From contig JAXLST010000010.1 of assembly GCA_046330435.1 (NCBI GenBank), positions 1-64,000 on the forward strand: 64,000 nucleotides of DNA, read 5' to 3'. This DNA is from Ga0077560 sp046330435 (GTDB lineage: Bacteria > Actinomycetota > Thermoleophilia > Miltoncostaeales > Miltoncostaeaceae). Positions within the stretch are counted from its first letter, which is position 1. Each line of letters starts with the position of its first letter. The notes under the pieces are model-generated. The model searched no databases. It had not been told where the DNA came from and saw only the letters and a list, made by a program, of their open reading frames with translations. The translations under genes were made by a program, and so were the position numbers. This document shows, piece by piece, positions 17,070 to 25,831 of this stretch.

Positions 17070-18463
17070 CCCTGCGCACGCGTGTCGCCGCCGCCGCGGG
17101 TGTCGCCGTCGCGATCACCGCCGTCGCGCTGGTGCTGGGCAACTGGATCGCGACGCGCAACGCCCTTCGGGCGGAGGTGGACCGCGCGCTGGTGCAGGCC
17201 GCCGCCGGCTTCGCCCACGGGCCCGCCGGCCCCGTCCCGGACGGGTCCGCACCCGGCGGGGGCTCGGGCTCCGGCGCGCCTCCGTCGCTGCCGCCGCAGC
17301 CGTTCGGCGGCGCCACGGGGACCGTCCAGCTGGTGTCCGCGGCGGGGGTCGCCAGCCGGCCCGCGAACGCGAGCGTCCTGCCGGTGGACGCGGTGACCCG
17401 CAGGATCGCCGCGACGGGTTCGGGCCGGCACTTCCGGGACGTGACCGTGGACGGCACGGAGGTGCGGGTGCTCACGATGGGCATCGGCACACGCGGGGCC
17501 GTGCAGGTGGCGCGCCCGCTCACCGAGGTGAACCGCACCCTCGACCGCATGCTCGTCGCGGTGGTGGCCATCGCCGTGGGCGGCATCGCCGTGGCGGCGC
17601 TCCTCGGCGCATGGGTGGCGCGCACCGCGCTCGCCCCGGTCCGCCGCTTCACCGATCACACCGAGGCCATCGCCGGCGATCCCGACCCGTCCCACCGGCT
17701 CAGCGTGGAGGGGCGTGACGAGCTCACCCGCCTGGCACGCAGCTTCAACCGCACCCTGGACGCCCTGGAGGCGTCCGTGGAGTCCCAGCGCAACCTGGTG
17801 GCCGACGCCGGGCACGAGTTGCGCACGCCGCTGGCGAGCCTGCGCACCAACATCCAGGTGCTGGAGCACGCCGACCGGCTGACGCCGGAGGACGTCGCCG
17901 CCCTTCGTGAGGACATCGTCGCGGAGCTGGACGAGCTCACCGCCCTGGTGGCCGACGTGGTCGAGCTGGCGCGCGGGACCCGCCCCGGGGAGATCGTGGA
18001 CGACGTGCGCCTGGACGAGGTCGTCGCGAGCCTGGTGGAGCGCTTCCGGCGCCGCATGCCCGACGTCGCGGTCCAATGCTCCCTGGAGCCCGCCGTGGTG
18101 ACCGGTGAGCCGGAGCGCATCGGGCGTGCGGTGGCCAACCTGCTCGACAACGCCCGCAAGTGGAGCCCGCCGGGGTCGTCCGTCGAGGTCGGGCTGCGCG
18201 ACGGGTGGGTGAGCGTGCGCGACCACGGCCCCGGGTTCGCCCCCGCGGACCTCCCGCACGTGTTCGACCGCTTCTACCGCGCCGCGGATGCCCGCCGGCT
18301 GCCCGGCTCGGGCCTGGGCCTGGCGATCGTGCGGCAGGCCGCCGAGGCGCACGGCGGCCGTGCAGAGGCCGGGAACGCACCGGGCGGAGGTGCGCTGGTG
18401 CGGGTGCGGTTCACCCCGGCGGACGACCGTGCGCCGGCGCCTCTTACGCCGCTCTTCGACTGA
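17066..18463 (+). CDS. sensor histidine kinase, partner of the upstream regulator
   Basis: 465 residues from ATG at 17066. One membrane helix (VAVAITAVALVLGNWIA) lies near residues 10-28 and another (VVAIAVGGIAVAALLGAWVA) near 168-190. They enclose a ~140-residue extracellular domain rich in Pro/Gly at its start. A HAMP segment follows, then a dimerisation H-box with His250 (VADAGHELRTPLASLR). The ATP-binding domain has NLLDNARKWSPPGS, DHGPGFAPAD and PGSGLGLAIVRQ. All catalytic boxes are present, so it should be active. A strong hairpin terminator starts six bases after the stop. Confidence 0.95.
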   Translation: MTLRTRVAAAAGVAVAITAVALVLGNWIATRNALRAEVDRALVQAAAGFAHGPAGPVPDGSAPGGGSGSGAPPSLPPQPFGGATGTVQLVSAAGVASRPANASVLPVDAVTRRIAATGSGRHFRDVTVDGTEVRVLTMGIGTRGAVQVARPLTEVNRTLDRMLVAVVAIAVGGIAVAALLGAWVARTALAPVRRFTDHTEAIAGDPDPSHRLSVEGRDELTRLARSFNRTLDALEASVESQRNLVADAGHELRTPLASLRTNIQVLEHADRLTPEDVAALREDIVAELDELTALVADVVELARGTRPGEIVDDVRLDEVVASLVERFRRRMPDVAVQCSLEPAVVTGEPERIGRAVANLLDNARKWSPPGSSVEVGLRDGWVSVRDHGPGFAPADLPHVFDRFYRAADARRLPGSGLGLAIVRQAAEAHGGRAEAGNAPGGGALVRVRFTPADDRAPAPLTPLFD

Positions 18464-18468
18464 TCACA

Positions 18469-18487
18469 GGGGCGCCTCAGGCGCCCC
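18469..18487 (+). terminator. hairpin terminator after two-component operon
   Basis: Perfect 8-bp stem GGGGCGCC/GGCGCCCC with a TCA loop, six bases after the kinase stop. No T-run follows, as is common in high-GC genomes. Confidence 0.65.
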
Positions 18488-18527
18488 CGGTTCGATGGAC
18501 CGCGTCAACCACGATGCGGAGCGCGAC

Positions 18528-19793
18528 ATGGAGCCCATCGAAGTGCCGCACGGGGCGGCGACCCTCGACCGCCCCGGCCTGATGCCGGCCGGGCGGGAGG
18601 CCCCCGAGGTGGAGGTCGTCATCCCCGTGTTCAACGAGGAACGGGATCTGGCGCCGAGCGTGCGCCGCCTGCACGCATACCTCCGGGACGCGTTCCCGTG
18701 GACGGCGCGCATCACCATCGCCGACAACGCGAGCACCGACGGCACATGGGCGCAGGCGCTGCGCCTGGCACGGGAACTGTCGGGCGTCGAGGTGCTGCGC
18801 CTGGAGCGCAAGGGGCGCGGCAACGCGCTGCGCGCCGCCTGGCTCGCCAGCGACGCCGTGGTGGTGGCGTACATGGACGTGGACCTGTCCACCGACCTCG
18901 CGGCCCTCCCGCCGCTGGTCGCGCCGCTCGTCTCCGGGCACAGCGACCTCGCGATCGGCTCACGCCTGGGCCATGGATCGCGGGTGGTGCGCGGCCCCAA
19001 GCGGGAGTTCATCTCCCGGTCGTACAACCTCCTGCTGCGCACCACCCTCCGCGCCCGGTTCAGCGACGCGCAGTGCGGCTTCAAGGCCATGCGCGCCGAC
19101 CGCGCCCGTGACCTGCTGCCGCTGGTGGAGGACGGCGGCTGGTTCTTCGACACCGAGCTCCTCGTGCTCGCCGAGCGCACGGGGCTGCGGATCCACGAGG
19201 TCCCGGTGGACTGGGTCGACGACCCGGACTCCCGCGTCGACATCGTGGCCACCGCGATGGCGGACCTGCGCGGCGTCACCCGGCTCGCCCGTGGCCTGGC
19301 CACGGGCCGCCTGCCGGTGGCCGACCTGCGCCGCCGGCTCGGACGTGCCCCCCTCCCGGCCCCCCGGGACGGAGATGGGGAGGGGGGCACGCTCGGCACC
19401 CACGCCGTGCGGTTCGTGGCGGTGGGGATCGCCAGCACGATCGCCTACCTGCTGCTGTTCCTGCTGCTGCGCGGCCCGTTCGGGGCGCAGGGCGCGAACC
19501 TCGCCGCCCTCGCCGCAACCCAGGTGGCGAACACCGCCGCCAACCGCCGGTTCACGTTCGGGATCCGCGGTGAGGGTGGCGCGGCGCGCAGCCAGGTGGA
19601 GGGCTTCCTGGTGTTCGGCATGGGCCTCGCCCTCACCGCCGGGTCGCTCGCCCTGTTGCACGCGCTGGTGCCGGACCCCGCCCGCGTCCTGGAGCTCACG
19701 GTGCTGGTGGTGGCGAACCTCGCCGCGACCGTCGCCCGTTTCGTCGCCTTCAGGGCGTGGGTGTTCCACCCGGCCCGCAACCGCCGACCGTGA
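18528..19793 (+). CDS. GT2 glycosyltransferase fused to GtrA-like membrane domain
   Basis: 421 residues from ATG at 18528, chosen because GGAG lies six bases upstream; an in-frame ATG at 18495 abuts the terminator. Residues ~20-270 are a dolichyl-phosphate-type GT2 domain (EVVIPVFNEERDL, ADNASTDGTW, YMDVDLSTDL as the DxD site, DAQCGFKAMR). The C-terminal ~130 residues are a GtrA-like four-helix domain (HAVRFVAVGIASTIAYLLLF, VANTAANRRFTFG). Such fusions transfer sugar to polyprenyl phosphate and may flip it. The neighbouring GT39 enzyme would use that donor outside the membrane. Confidence 0.9.
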   Translation: MEPIEVPHGAATLDRPGLMPAGREAPEVEVVIPVFNEERDLAPSVRRLHAYLRDAFPWTARITIADNASTDGTWAQALRLARELSGVEVLRLERKGRGNALRAAWLASDAVVVAYMDVDLSTDLAALPPLVAPLVSGHSDLAIGSRLGHGSRVVRGPKREFISRSYNLLLRTTLRARFSDAQCGFKAMRADRARDLLPLVEDGGWFFDTELLVLAERTGLRIHEVPVDWVDDPDSRVDIVATAMADLRGVTRLARGLATGRLPVADLRRRLGRAPLPAPRDGDGEGGTLGTHAVRFVAVGIASTIAYLLLFLLLRGPFGAQGANLAALAATQVANTAANRRFTFGIRGEGGAARSQVEGFLVFGMGLALTAGSLALLHALVPDPARVLELTVLVVANLAATVARFVAFRAWVFHPARNRRP

Positions 19794-19801
19794 GGACCGC
19801 G

Positions 19802-21733
19802 ATGACCACCCGATCGCTTCCGTACATCGCCGGCTCCGGAACGCCGCCGCGCGGCGACGCCGAGGCGCCGGCCGCCGCCACCGCGGCGGCCGCGGGGCCC
19901 CGCTGGGTGCGTCCCGCACTCGCCCTGCTGCTGGCCGCCACGGCGGCCCTGTACCTGTGGGCCCTGGGCGACTCCGGCTGGGGCAACCAGTTCTACGCCG
20001 CCGCCGTGCAGTCCGGGACGGAGTCATGGAAGGCGTTCCTGTTCGGCTCGCTCGACTGGGGCAACGCCATCACGGTCGACAAGCCGCCGGCGTCCCTGTG
20101 GGTGATGGAGCTCTCGGGCCGTGTCTTCGGGTTCTCCAGCTGGAGCATGCTGGTGCCGCAGGCCCTGGAGGGCGTCGCGGCGGTGTGGCTGCTGTTCGCC
20201 GCGGTCCGCCGCGTCGCCGGGCCCGCCGCGGGCCTGATCTCCGGCGCGGTGCTCGCCGTGACCCCCGTCGCGGCGCTGATGTTCCGGTTCAACAACCCCG
20301 ACGCGCTGCTGACGCTCCTGCTGGTGGCCGGCGCGTACTGCATGGTGCGGGCCGTCGAGCGCGGCGCGATCCGGTGGATCGCCCTCGCGGGCGTCGCCGT
20401 CGGGTTCGCGTTCCTCACCAAGATGCTGCAGGCGTTCCTGGTGGTCCCGGCGTTCGCCGCGATGTGGATGGTTGCCGCGCCGGTCGACCTGAGGCGCAGG
20501 GTGATGGGCCTGGGCGCCGGGCTGGGGGCGCTCGTGGCGTCCGCCGGGTGGTACATCGCGCTGGTGGAGCTGTGGCCGTCGGGCAGCCGGCCGTACATCG
20601 GCGGGTCCACCGGCAACTCGATCCTCGAGCTGACCCTCGGCTACAACGGCCTGGACCGGCTGTCGGGCGGATCCGGCCCCGGCGGCGGCGGCGGCCCGGG
20701 CGGCTCCGGCAACACCGGGTTCGGCGGCACCGCGGGGTGGGGCCGCATGTTCAACGACGCGTTCGGCACCCAGGTGTCGTGGCTGCTGCCCGCCGCGGCG
20801 ATCCTGCTGGGCGCCGGGCTCTGGTTCACCCGGCGCGCCACGCGCACCGACGCCACGCGGGCGTCGCTGATCCTGTGGGGCGGCTGGGGGCTGGTGACCG
20901 CCGCGGTGCTCTCGAAGATGAGCGGCATCGTGCACCCGTACTACGCCGTCGCCCTGGCGCCGGCCATCGGCGCCCTGGTGGGCATCGGCGGGGCGCAGTT
21001 GTGGGCGCACCGGGATCGCGTCGAGGCCCGGGCCCTGGGCGCCGCGACGGTGCTGGTGTCGGGCTGGTGGGCGTCCCGCCTGCTGGCGCGCACCCCGGAC
21101 TGGCAGCCGTGGCTGCGCGGGACCGTGCTCGCCGCCGGTCTGCTGGGCGCCGCGCTGATCCTGCTGCCCACCGGGCTCCGCACCCGCTGGCACGGTGCCG
21201 CGGTGGGCACGGTGTGCGCCGTCGCGATGCTGGCCGCGCCCACGGCCTTCGCCCTGCAGACCGCGTCGACCCCGCACGCCGGCTCCATCCCGGTTGCGGG
21301 CCCCACCGCACAGGGTGGCGGCGGCGGGTTCGGTGGCCCGCCCGGTGGCGGCAACTTCGCCCCGCCGTCCGGCGGCGGGATGCCCGGGATGGGCGGCGGG
21401 ACCGCGAACGGCGAGCTGGTGACGCTGCTCGAGGCGGAGTCCGGCCGGTGGGCCGCGGCGACGGTGGGGTCCCAGACCCAGGCCGGGCTGCAGCTGGCGT
21501 CGGGGAAGTCCGTGATGGCCATCGGCGGCTTCAACGGCGGGGACGACGCCCCCACCCTGGAGCGGTTCCAGAGGGGGGTGGCCGATGGCCAGATCGGGTA
21601 TTTCATCTCAGGTGGCGGAATGGGCGGAGGCCCCGGTGGCGGGGGCTCCGGCCAGCAGATCGCCCGGTGGGTGGCGGACAACTACGCCGCCACCACGGTG
21701 GGCGGCCAGACCGTCTACGACCTCACCCCGTAG
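19802..21733 (+). CDS. ArnT/PMT-type (GT39) membrane glycosyltransferase
   Basis: 643 residues from ATG at 19802, eight bases after the GT2 stop, so operonic. An N-terminal Pro/Ala-rich tail is followed by ~10 membrane helices. The first outer loop after helix 1 carries GWGNQFYAAAVQSG and then DWGNAITVDKPPASLWV, the acidic loop characteristic of GT39/PMT enzymes. Lys-Met helix LTKMLQAFLVVPAFAAM follows. Two glycine-rich stretches interrupt the outer regions (near residues 295-320 and 505-540), a feature of the actinobacterial YkcA/YkcB branch. Residues ~545-640 form a soluble extracytoplasmic tail. Likely role: transfer of a sugar from polyprenyl phosphate to an exported acceptor. Confidence 0.9.
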   Translation: MTTRSLPYIAGSGTPPRGDAEAPAAATAAAAGPRWVRPALALLLAATAALYLWALGDSGWGNQFYAAAVQSGTESWKAFLFGSLDWGNAITVDKPPASLWVMELSGRVFGFSSWSMLVPQALEGVAAVWLLFAAVRRVAGPAAGLISGAVLAVTPVAALMFRFNNPDALLTLLLVAGAYCMVRAVERGAIRWIALAGVAVGFAFLTKMLQAFLVVPAFAAMWMVAAPVDLRRRVMGLGAGLGALVASAGWYIALVELWPSGSRPYIGGSTGNSILELTLGYNGLDRLSGGSGPGGGGGPGGSGNTGFGGTAGWGRMFNDAFGTQVSWLLPAAAILLGAGLWFTRRATRTDATRASLILWGGWGLVTAAVLSKMSGIVHPYYAVALAPAIGALVGIGGAQLWAHRDRVEARALGAATVLVSGWWASRLLARTPDWQPWLRGTVLAAGLLGAALILLPTGLRTRWHGAAVGTVCAVAMLAAPTAFALQTASTPHAGSIPVAGPTAQGGGGGFGGPPGGGNFAPPSGGGMPGMGGGTANGELVTLLEAESGRWAAATVGSQTQAGLQLASGKSVMAIGGFNGGDDAPTLERFQRGVADGQIGYFISGGGMGGGPGGGGSGQQIARWVADNYAATTVGGQTVYDLTP

Positions 21734-21760
21734 GGCACGCGGGGGACGGTCGTGGACCGG

Positions 21761-21789
21761 GGAGGGGGCCCAGGGCACGGGCCCCCTCC
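21761..21789 (+). terminator. hairpin between convergent genes, first
   Basis: Perfect 11-bp stem GGAGGGGGCCC with loop AGGGCAC. It serves the glycosyltransferase operon. Confidence 0.7.
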
Positions 21790-21797
21790 GATCTTCA

Positions 21798-21825
21798 CCG
21801 GCCCGCCGGGTCTCCGGCGGGCCGG
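21798..21825. terminator. hairpin between convergent genes, second
   Basis: Perfect 12-bp stem CCGGCCCGCCGG with loop GTCT, just beyond the stop of the convergent minus-strand gene. It could act in either direction. Confidence 0.65.
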
Positions 21826-21832
21826 GACGACG

Positions 21833-23383
21833 TCAGTCGATGCCGGAGGCGGTCGCGACCGGGAGGCCGCCGGCGTCGTAGCCGGTGATCGTGCCGGGCG
21901 GGGGGGCGTTCATGGCGGCACCGTCGTCGACCGCCAGGAACCAGCCGTTGCCGACGGCGGTGCGGTCGGCGCCCGAGATGCGGACCACCCGTTCCGACAC
22001 CCGGCCGTAGGTGTGGCCGGGGCCGGTCCCGCAGATCCGCACCAGCGGGTGCGCGGGCGTGAGCGGGCACGGCGCCCCAGACCCGCCACCCTGGGTACCA
22101 CCCCCGATCCGCGGGTCGACCACCATCTCGATCACGTCGCCCTCCGAGTCGCGGGCGAGCCAGATGCTCCACTCGCCGTCCGCGTTGGTGACGGCGACCA
22201 TGCGCCGCAGGCTGTCGCGCACGATGGTCCGCGAACCGCCGAACACCCCGTCCCGGAGCCACCCCTCGATGGTGGGCGGGATGCCTGCCGTCGCGTCGGT
22301 CGTCGCGGTGGGCGCCGGTCCCGTCGGCTGCTCGGCGATCACCTCGGGACGGCGGGGCAGCGTCCCTCCCGGGACGAACCGGGAGACGAACTCCGCATAC
22401 CTGCCGCCCGCCGTCGTCGCGACCAGCCGGGTGGCGGTGCTGCGCGCGGCATCGACGGTCGCGTAGACGGTGGGCGGGCCCACCTCCTGGTACAGCACGA
22501 GGTCCACCGGGGCGCCCGAGCGTGCCGCGTCGCCCCACCGGGCCCGTCCGGCGGGGGTGAGGGTCAGCGCGACGTCCGTCGGTGATCCCGGCACCCGCGC
22601 GACGGAGGCGATGTCGGGCCCGGAGACCAGCGGCGTGTCCCGCTGGACCGCGAAACGCCTCCAGCGGAGGTCGGCGATGAGCGTGTACCCGGCGGGCACG
22701 TAGCGAACGGTCAAGGCCTTCGGGATCGGCCCCGTCCCGCCGAGCATCCTGCGCAGGCCCGCGACATCGGGTGCGGGCCCCTGGATGGGGTTGCCCGTGC
22801 GGTCGACGACGTACAGCGTCGCGCCGGGACCCCGCGGCGCGAGGGCCTCCCCGGCGGTCAGCACGGCCGGCAGCTCCGAGCCCTCGGCCACGCGGCCCGC
22901 GCCGCGGTCGAACAGGGCTGCATCGGCGGGTTGAAGCAGCTCGGAGAGCTCCCCGGACGATCGTGCCACCGGCACCCACATGTCGAGCGTGCCGTCCCGG
23001 TGCGGGTCGGTGAGCACCGTGAAGCCCTGTGCCTTCGCCCGGGCGTCGAGCGCCGCGGCGGCCGACCTGGCGGCGTCCTCCACGGGTTGGCCGGTGCGCG
23101 GGGTCACGCGGAGCCGCAGGGCGACCCCCACGTCCGCCTGTCGCCCGTAGGTGAGGGCCGCCGCACCGTGGCCGCCGTCCCGGCCACCGGGTGCCGCGAC
23201 GATCCCGGCGATCAGCGCGACAACGGCGATTGCGACGCCGGTTGCCGCCGTGACCAGCCGGGCGATCCGGCGCCTCCGGCGGCGGCCGGTCACGCGCGCC
23301 CAGTCCGTCGATCCCTCCTGCTCCGGTGTGTGCCGCTCCAGCAGCTCCGCGATGCGCGGGTCACGGTCGTCCGTGCCGGTCAT
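21833..23383 (-). CDS. membrane-anchored partner of ECF sigma factor (SecD-head-like)
   Basis: 516 residues from ATG at 23383; the ATGA overlap with the sigma-factor stop shows tight coupling. The first ~45 residues are cytoplasmic and charged (MTGTDDRDPRIAELLERH), then one membrane helix (ARLVTAATGVAIAVVALIAG). Outside, residues ~75-330 contain repeats that recall the SecDF P1 head (VGVALRLRVTPRTGQPVEDA; DVALTLTPAGRARWG). The last ~150 residues form a distinct domain with four Cys-free strands and a paired-cysteine segment (APCPLTPAHPLVRICG). The position suggests an anti-sigma factor, yet a ZAS zinc motif is not visible, so this is inference. Confidence 0.75.
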   Translation of the reverse strand: MTGTDDRDPRIAELLERHTPEQEGSTDWARVTGRRRRRRIARLVTAATGVAIAVVALIAGIVAAPGGRDGGHGAAALTYGRQADVGVALRLRVTPRTGQPVEDAARSAAAALDARAKAQGFTVLTDPHRDGTLDMWVPVARSSGELSELLQPADAALFDRGAGRVAEGSELPAVLTAGEALAPRGPGATLYVVDRTGNPIQGPAPDVAGLRRMLGGTGPIPKALTVRYVPAGYTLIADLRWRRFAVQRDTPLVSGPDIASVARVPGSPTDVALTLTPAGRARWGDAARSGAPVDLVLYQEVGPPTVYATVDAARSTATRLVATTAGGRYAEFVSRFVPGGTLPRRPEVIAEQPTGPAPTATTDATAGIPPTIEGWLRDGVFGGSRTIVRDSLRRMVAVTNADGEWSIWLARDSEGDVIEMVVDPRIGGGTQGGGSGAPCPLTPAHPLVRICGTGPGHTYGRVSERVVRISGADRTAVGNGWFLAVDDGAAMNAPPPGTITGYDAGGLPVATASGID

Positions 23384-23925
23384 GACTCCACCTCCATGCG
23401 CGTCCTGAGCGCGGCGTGAGCCTGGCTGAGGGTCGCGCCGACGGTGCCGCGGCGGATGCCGAGGGCCGCGGCGATGGCGTCGTAGTCCAGGTCCGCGTAG
23501 TAGCGCAAGAACAGCACCAGGCGCTGCCGTTCGGGCAGTTCGGCCACCATCGCGCGCACCCCGGGGTCGGCGAGGGGCGCGTCGGGCGCCGGGCGGGCGT
23601 CGCCGATCGGCTCGGTGCGGCGCAGGCGCAGCCGCGCCCAGCGGCGCTGGTTGCGGGCCCGGTTCACCACCGCGCGCCACAGCCAGGCCTCCACGCCGCC
23701 CGGGCCGCCGCGGTAGCCGCCACGGGTGCGAAGCGCCTCGGTGAACGCGTCGTGGACCGCGTCGTCCGCGGACTCCCGGTGCCCGGTGATCGCCACGGCG
23801 ACGCGCAGGAACTCCCGGTACCGGGTGCGGTACGCGTCCTCGATCTGCGCCTCGGAGGCGCCGGGGCCGGGGTGGGGGATCGGGTCCGCCCGGTCGGGGT
23901 CGGCGAGCGTGGAGAAGGGTGCCAT
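23380..23925 (-). CDS. ECF-type RNA polymerase sigma factor
   Basis: 181 residues from ATG at 23925 (a GTG at 23940 is also possible; neither has a clear ribosome site). Region 2 is seen in FLRVAVAITGHRESADDAVH and the segment ending WLWRAVVNRARNQRRW. Region 4 follows as ELPERQRLVLFLRYYADL and YDAIAAALGIRRGTVGATLS. Regions 1.1 and 3 are absent, as expected for ECF/SigE-type factors. The stop overlaps the start of the membrane protein that probably controls it. Target promoters cannot be read from this window; an autoregulatory promoter upstream is likely but not obvious. Confidence 0.92.
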   Translation of the reverse strand: MAPFSTLADPDRADPIPHPGPGASEAQIEDAYRTRYREFLRVAVAITGHRESADDAVHDAFTEALRTRGGYRGGPGGVEAWLWRAVVNRARNQRRWARLRLRRTEPIGDARPAPDAPLADPGVRAMVAELPERQRLVLFLRYYADLDYDAIAAALGIRRGTVGATLSQAHAALRTRMEVES

Positions 23926-23958
23926 CACATACGGAGACACCCAACCCGTTGGCGATGC

Positions 23959-24360
23959 TTAGCGGGCTCCCGGGTCGATACGCCGGATCGTCGCGACGCG
24001 ATCCAGGTCGCGGTCGAACGACGCGACCACGCGCACGCCATCTGCGGACGCCGATGCCGCGAGGTATGCGTCGGCGAAGTCGATGTTGAGCCGCTCGTAG
24101 TGGCGCAGGGCTCCGTGGATGACCAGTGGGTCGTTGATCCGGATGGATGGGAACGCAATGACCGCTTCGAGGATCGTCGCGATGTGGTTCCGCGTGAGGC
24201 GGTAGTACGACTCGAGGACGTACACCAGCTCCGCGATGACGAGGTCGTGGAGGATCAGGTCGCCGGCCGTCGTCAGGAGCCGCGTCGCGGCCGCGGCCTG
24301 GGCGGGCGGCTCACCCGTGAGGTGACGGACCAGGACGTTCGTGTCCAGATGTGCGCTCAC
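23959..24360 (-). CDS. vapC: VapC-type PIN-domain toxin
   Basis: 133 residues from GTG at 24360, which overlaps the antitoxin stop (GTGA). PIN-fold acidic residues are present: Asp in [14 protein letters not shown], Glu in [11 protein letters not shown], Asp in [10 protein letters not shown] and Asp in [11 protein letters not shown]. VapC toxins are Mg-dependent RNases that cleave tRNA or rRNA when freed from VapB. A longer open frame reaching 24744 runs through the antitoxin in another frame and is not credible. All four acidic positions are intact, so the toxin should be active. Confidence 0.9.
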   Translation of the reverse strand: MSAHLDTNVLVRHLTGEPPAQAAAATRLLTTAGDLILHDLVIAELVYVLESYYRLTRNHIATILEAVIAFPSIRINDPLVIHGALRHYERLNIDFADAYLAASASADGVRVVASFDRDLDRVATIRRIDPGAR

Positions 24361-24599
24361 CCGGCGTGACGAGCGGCTCGGGTGCGCCGCCGCACCTCGC
24401 TCCACGGCACCCCACGCAGGTCCTCGGGGACGGCCACCGAGCCGGCCAGTTCGAGCAGGCCGGCCGTGCGTCGCAGCGTCGCGACGCCCTCCTCGACGCT
24501 GAACATCACCGTGTCGCCCGTGTCGATGCCGAGCGCATCGCGCACGGCCTTCGGGATGGTGACCTGCCCCTTCGACGTGACGCGCGATCCGACAACCAT
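24357..24599 (-). CDS. vapB: AbrB/VapB-type antitoxin
   Basis: 80 residues from ATG at 24599, with AAGGAG five bases upstream. The first 50 residues form a swapped-hairpin AbrB DNA-binding domain ([33 protein letters not shown]). The C-terminal ~30 residues ([18 protein letters not shown]) are the usual toxin-wrapping tail. It is first in the operon and should bind the inverted repeat over its own promoter, as the family does. Confidence 0.9.
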   Translation of the reverse strand: MVVGSRVTSKGQVTIPKAVRDALGIDTGDTVMFSVEEGVATLRRTAGLLELAGSVAVPEDLRGVPWSEVRRRTRAARHAG

Positions 24600-24605
24600 C
24601 ACATC

Positions 24606-24631
24606 TCCTTACCTCGTTGGCGAAGTAAGGA
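24606..24631. promoter_or_regulatory. operator of the vapBC operon
   Basis: Inverted repeat with 11-base arms, TCCTTACCTCG and CGAAGTAAGGA (10 of 11 paired), around TTGG. It covers the antitoxin ribosome site and a TATCCT -10-like hexamer on the minus strand, the expected place for VapB autorepression. Confidence 0.7.
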
Positions 24632-24646
24632 TAGCGCGGTCGCCGG

Positions 24647-25831
24647 CTACGGCTGCAGGGCGGGGAAGAACCTCCCCACGGCGATCCGGGACTCCAGGAT
24701 CGCCCGGTCGGTCTGCTCGGCGGCGCGGCGGTCGCGGTCGTCATCGGGCTCCGGGCCGGGGTCCTCGGTCCAGCCCAGCGGCGGGTCGATCGCCCCGGCG
24801 TCGCGCATCGCCTCTCGCCATGACTCGGGCAGGGGATCGGTGGTGGCGACGCCGGCCATCTCGGCGGCGAGCGCCGCCCAGGCCCGGGGCGGGGCCATCA
24901 GCGGGTTGTAGCCCCCACCGCCCAGGGCCACCCAGCGGCCCTCGCACACCTCGTCCGCGAGGCCCTTCAAGGTGCGCCACAGCTCCGGGTACAGCGGCAT
25001 CGTGGTGATGAGGTGCGACAGGGGATCCAGGTGGTGGTGGTCCACGCCGTTCTGGCTCACGATCGCCCGTGGGTCGAACCCGCGCACCGCGGGCACCACC
25101 ACCTCGGCCATCGCGCGGCGGTAGGCGTCGTCACCCGCGTACGGCGGAAGCGCCACGTTCACCGCCGTGCCGGGCGCCTCGGCACCCCCGGTCTCCGCCG
25201 GGAAGCCCGACCCGGGGAACAGGTACCGGCCGCTTTCGTGCACCGACACGGTGAGCACGCGCGGGTCGTCGTAGTAGATCCACTGCGTGCCGTTGCCGTG
25301 GTGGACGTCCACGTCGATGTAGGCCACGCGCTCCATGCCGGCGTCCAGCAGCACCTGGATCGCGACGGCCGTCTCGTTGTAGATCCCGAAGCCCTGGGCC
25401 TGGTTCGCCATCCCGTGGTGAGCGCCGCCGCTGGGCGCCAGGGCGTGCACCGCCTCACCCGACGCGACCGCCCGCGCGGCCCGCGCGCACGCCGCGCACG
25501 ACCGGGCGGAGTCCTCGTGCATCCCCGGGTACGCGTTGTTGTCGCCGCCGATGCCCCACTGCCGGGCCTGGAGCTCGCCCGCCAACACCGGGTTCGCTGA
25601 GTACCGCCGGATCGCCCGGATGAACGCGGGCGCGAACACCCGCGCCAGGTCCTCGTCGCTCATCGGGGCCTCGGGGGCCGGCTCGTACCGCACGCCGGGG
25701 GCATCGAGGATCCCCGCCTCGCGCATCAGGGCGACCGCCATCTGATGGCGGCGCTGATCGGTGGGATGCCCCCCGCCGAAGTGCATGCCGAGCTCGTCCG
25801 AATGGACGACCAGCAGCTCCAGCGGCGTCAC
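24647..25831 (-). CDS. acuC: AcuC-like deacetylase of the histone deacetylase superfamily
   Basis: 394 residues from GTG at 25831, overlapping the cupin stop by GTGA. Zinc-site motifs are intact: the His pair in GGAHHGMANQAQGF, AYIDVDVHHGNGTQW, and SQNGVDHHHLDPLSHL. Length and the early HSDELGMHFGGGHPTDQRRH match AcuC. In Bacillus AcuC deacetylates and activates acetyl-CoA synthetase, controlling acetate use. Here no acetyl-CoA synthetase is adjacent, but acetate-forming genes (phosphoketolase, acetate kinase) lie 15 kb away. The C-terminal ~45 residues are acidic. Confidence 0.9.
   Translation of the reverse strand: MTPLELLVVHSDELGMHFGGGHPTDQRRHQMAVALMREAGILDAPGVRYEPAPEAPMSDEDLARVFAPAFIRAIRRYSANPVLAGELQARQWGIGGDNNAYPGMHEDSARSCAACARAARAVASGEAVHALAPSGGAHHGMANQAQGFGIYNETAVAIQVLLDAGMERVAYIDVDVHHGNGTQWIYYDDPRVLTVSVHESGRYLFPGSGFPAETGGAEAPGTAVNVALPPYAGDDAYRRAMAEVVVPAVRGFDPRAIVSQNGVDHHHLDPLSHLITTMPLYPELWRTLKGLADEVCEGRWVALGGGGYNPLMAPPRAWAALAAEMAGVATTDPLPESWREAMRDAGAIDPPLGWTEDPGPEPDDDRDRRAAEQTDRAILESRIAVGRFFPALQP

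Noticed and set aside
16398..18463. Naming the two-component pair mprAB
   Set aside because: Domain layout fits, but the sequence does not show the specific targets or the neighbouring protease, so no symbol is given.
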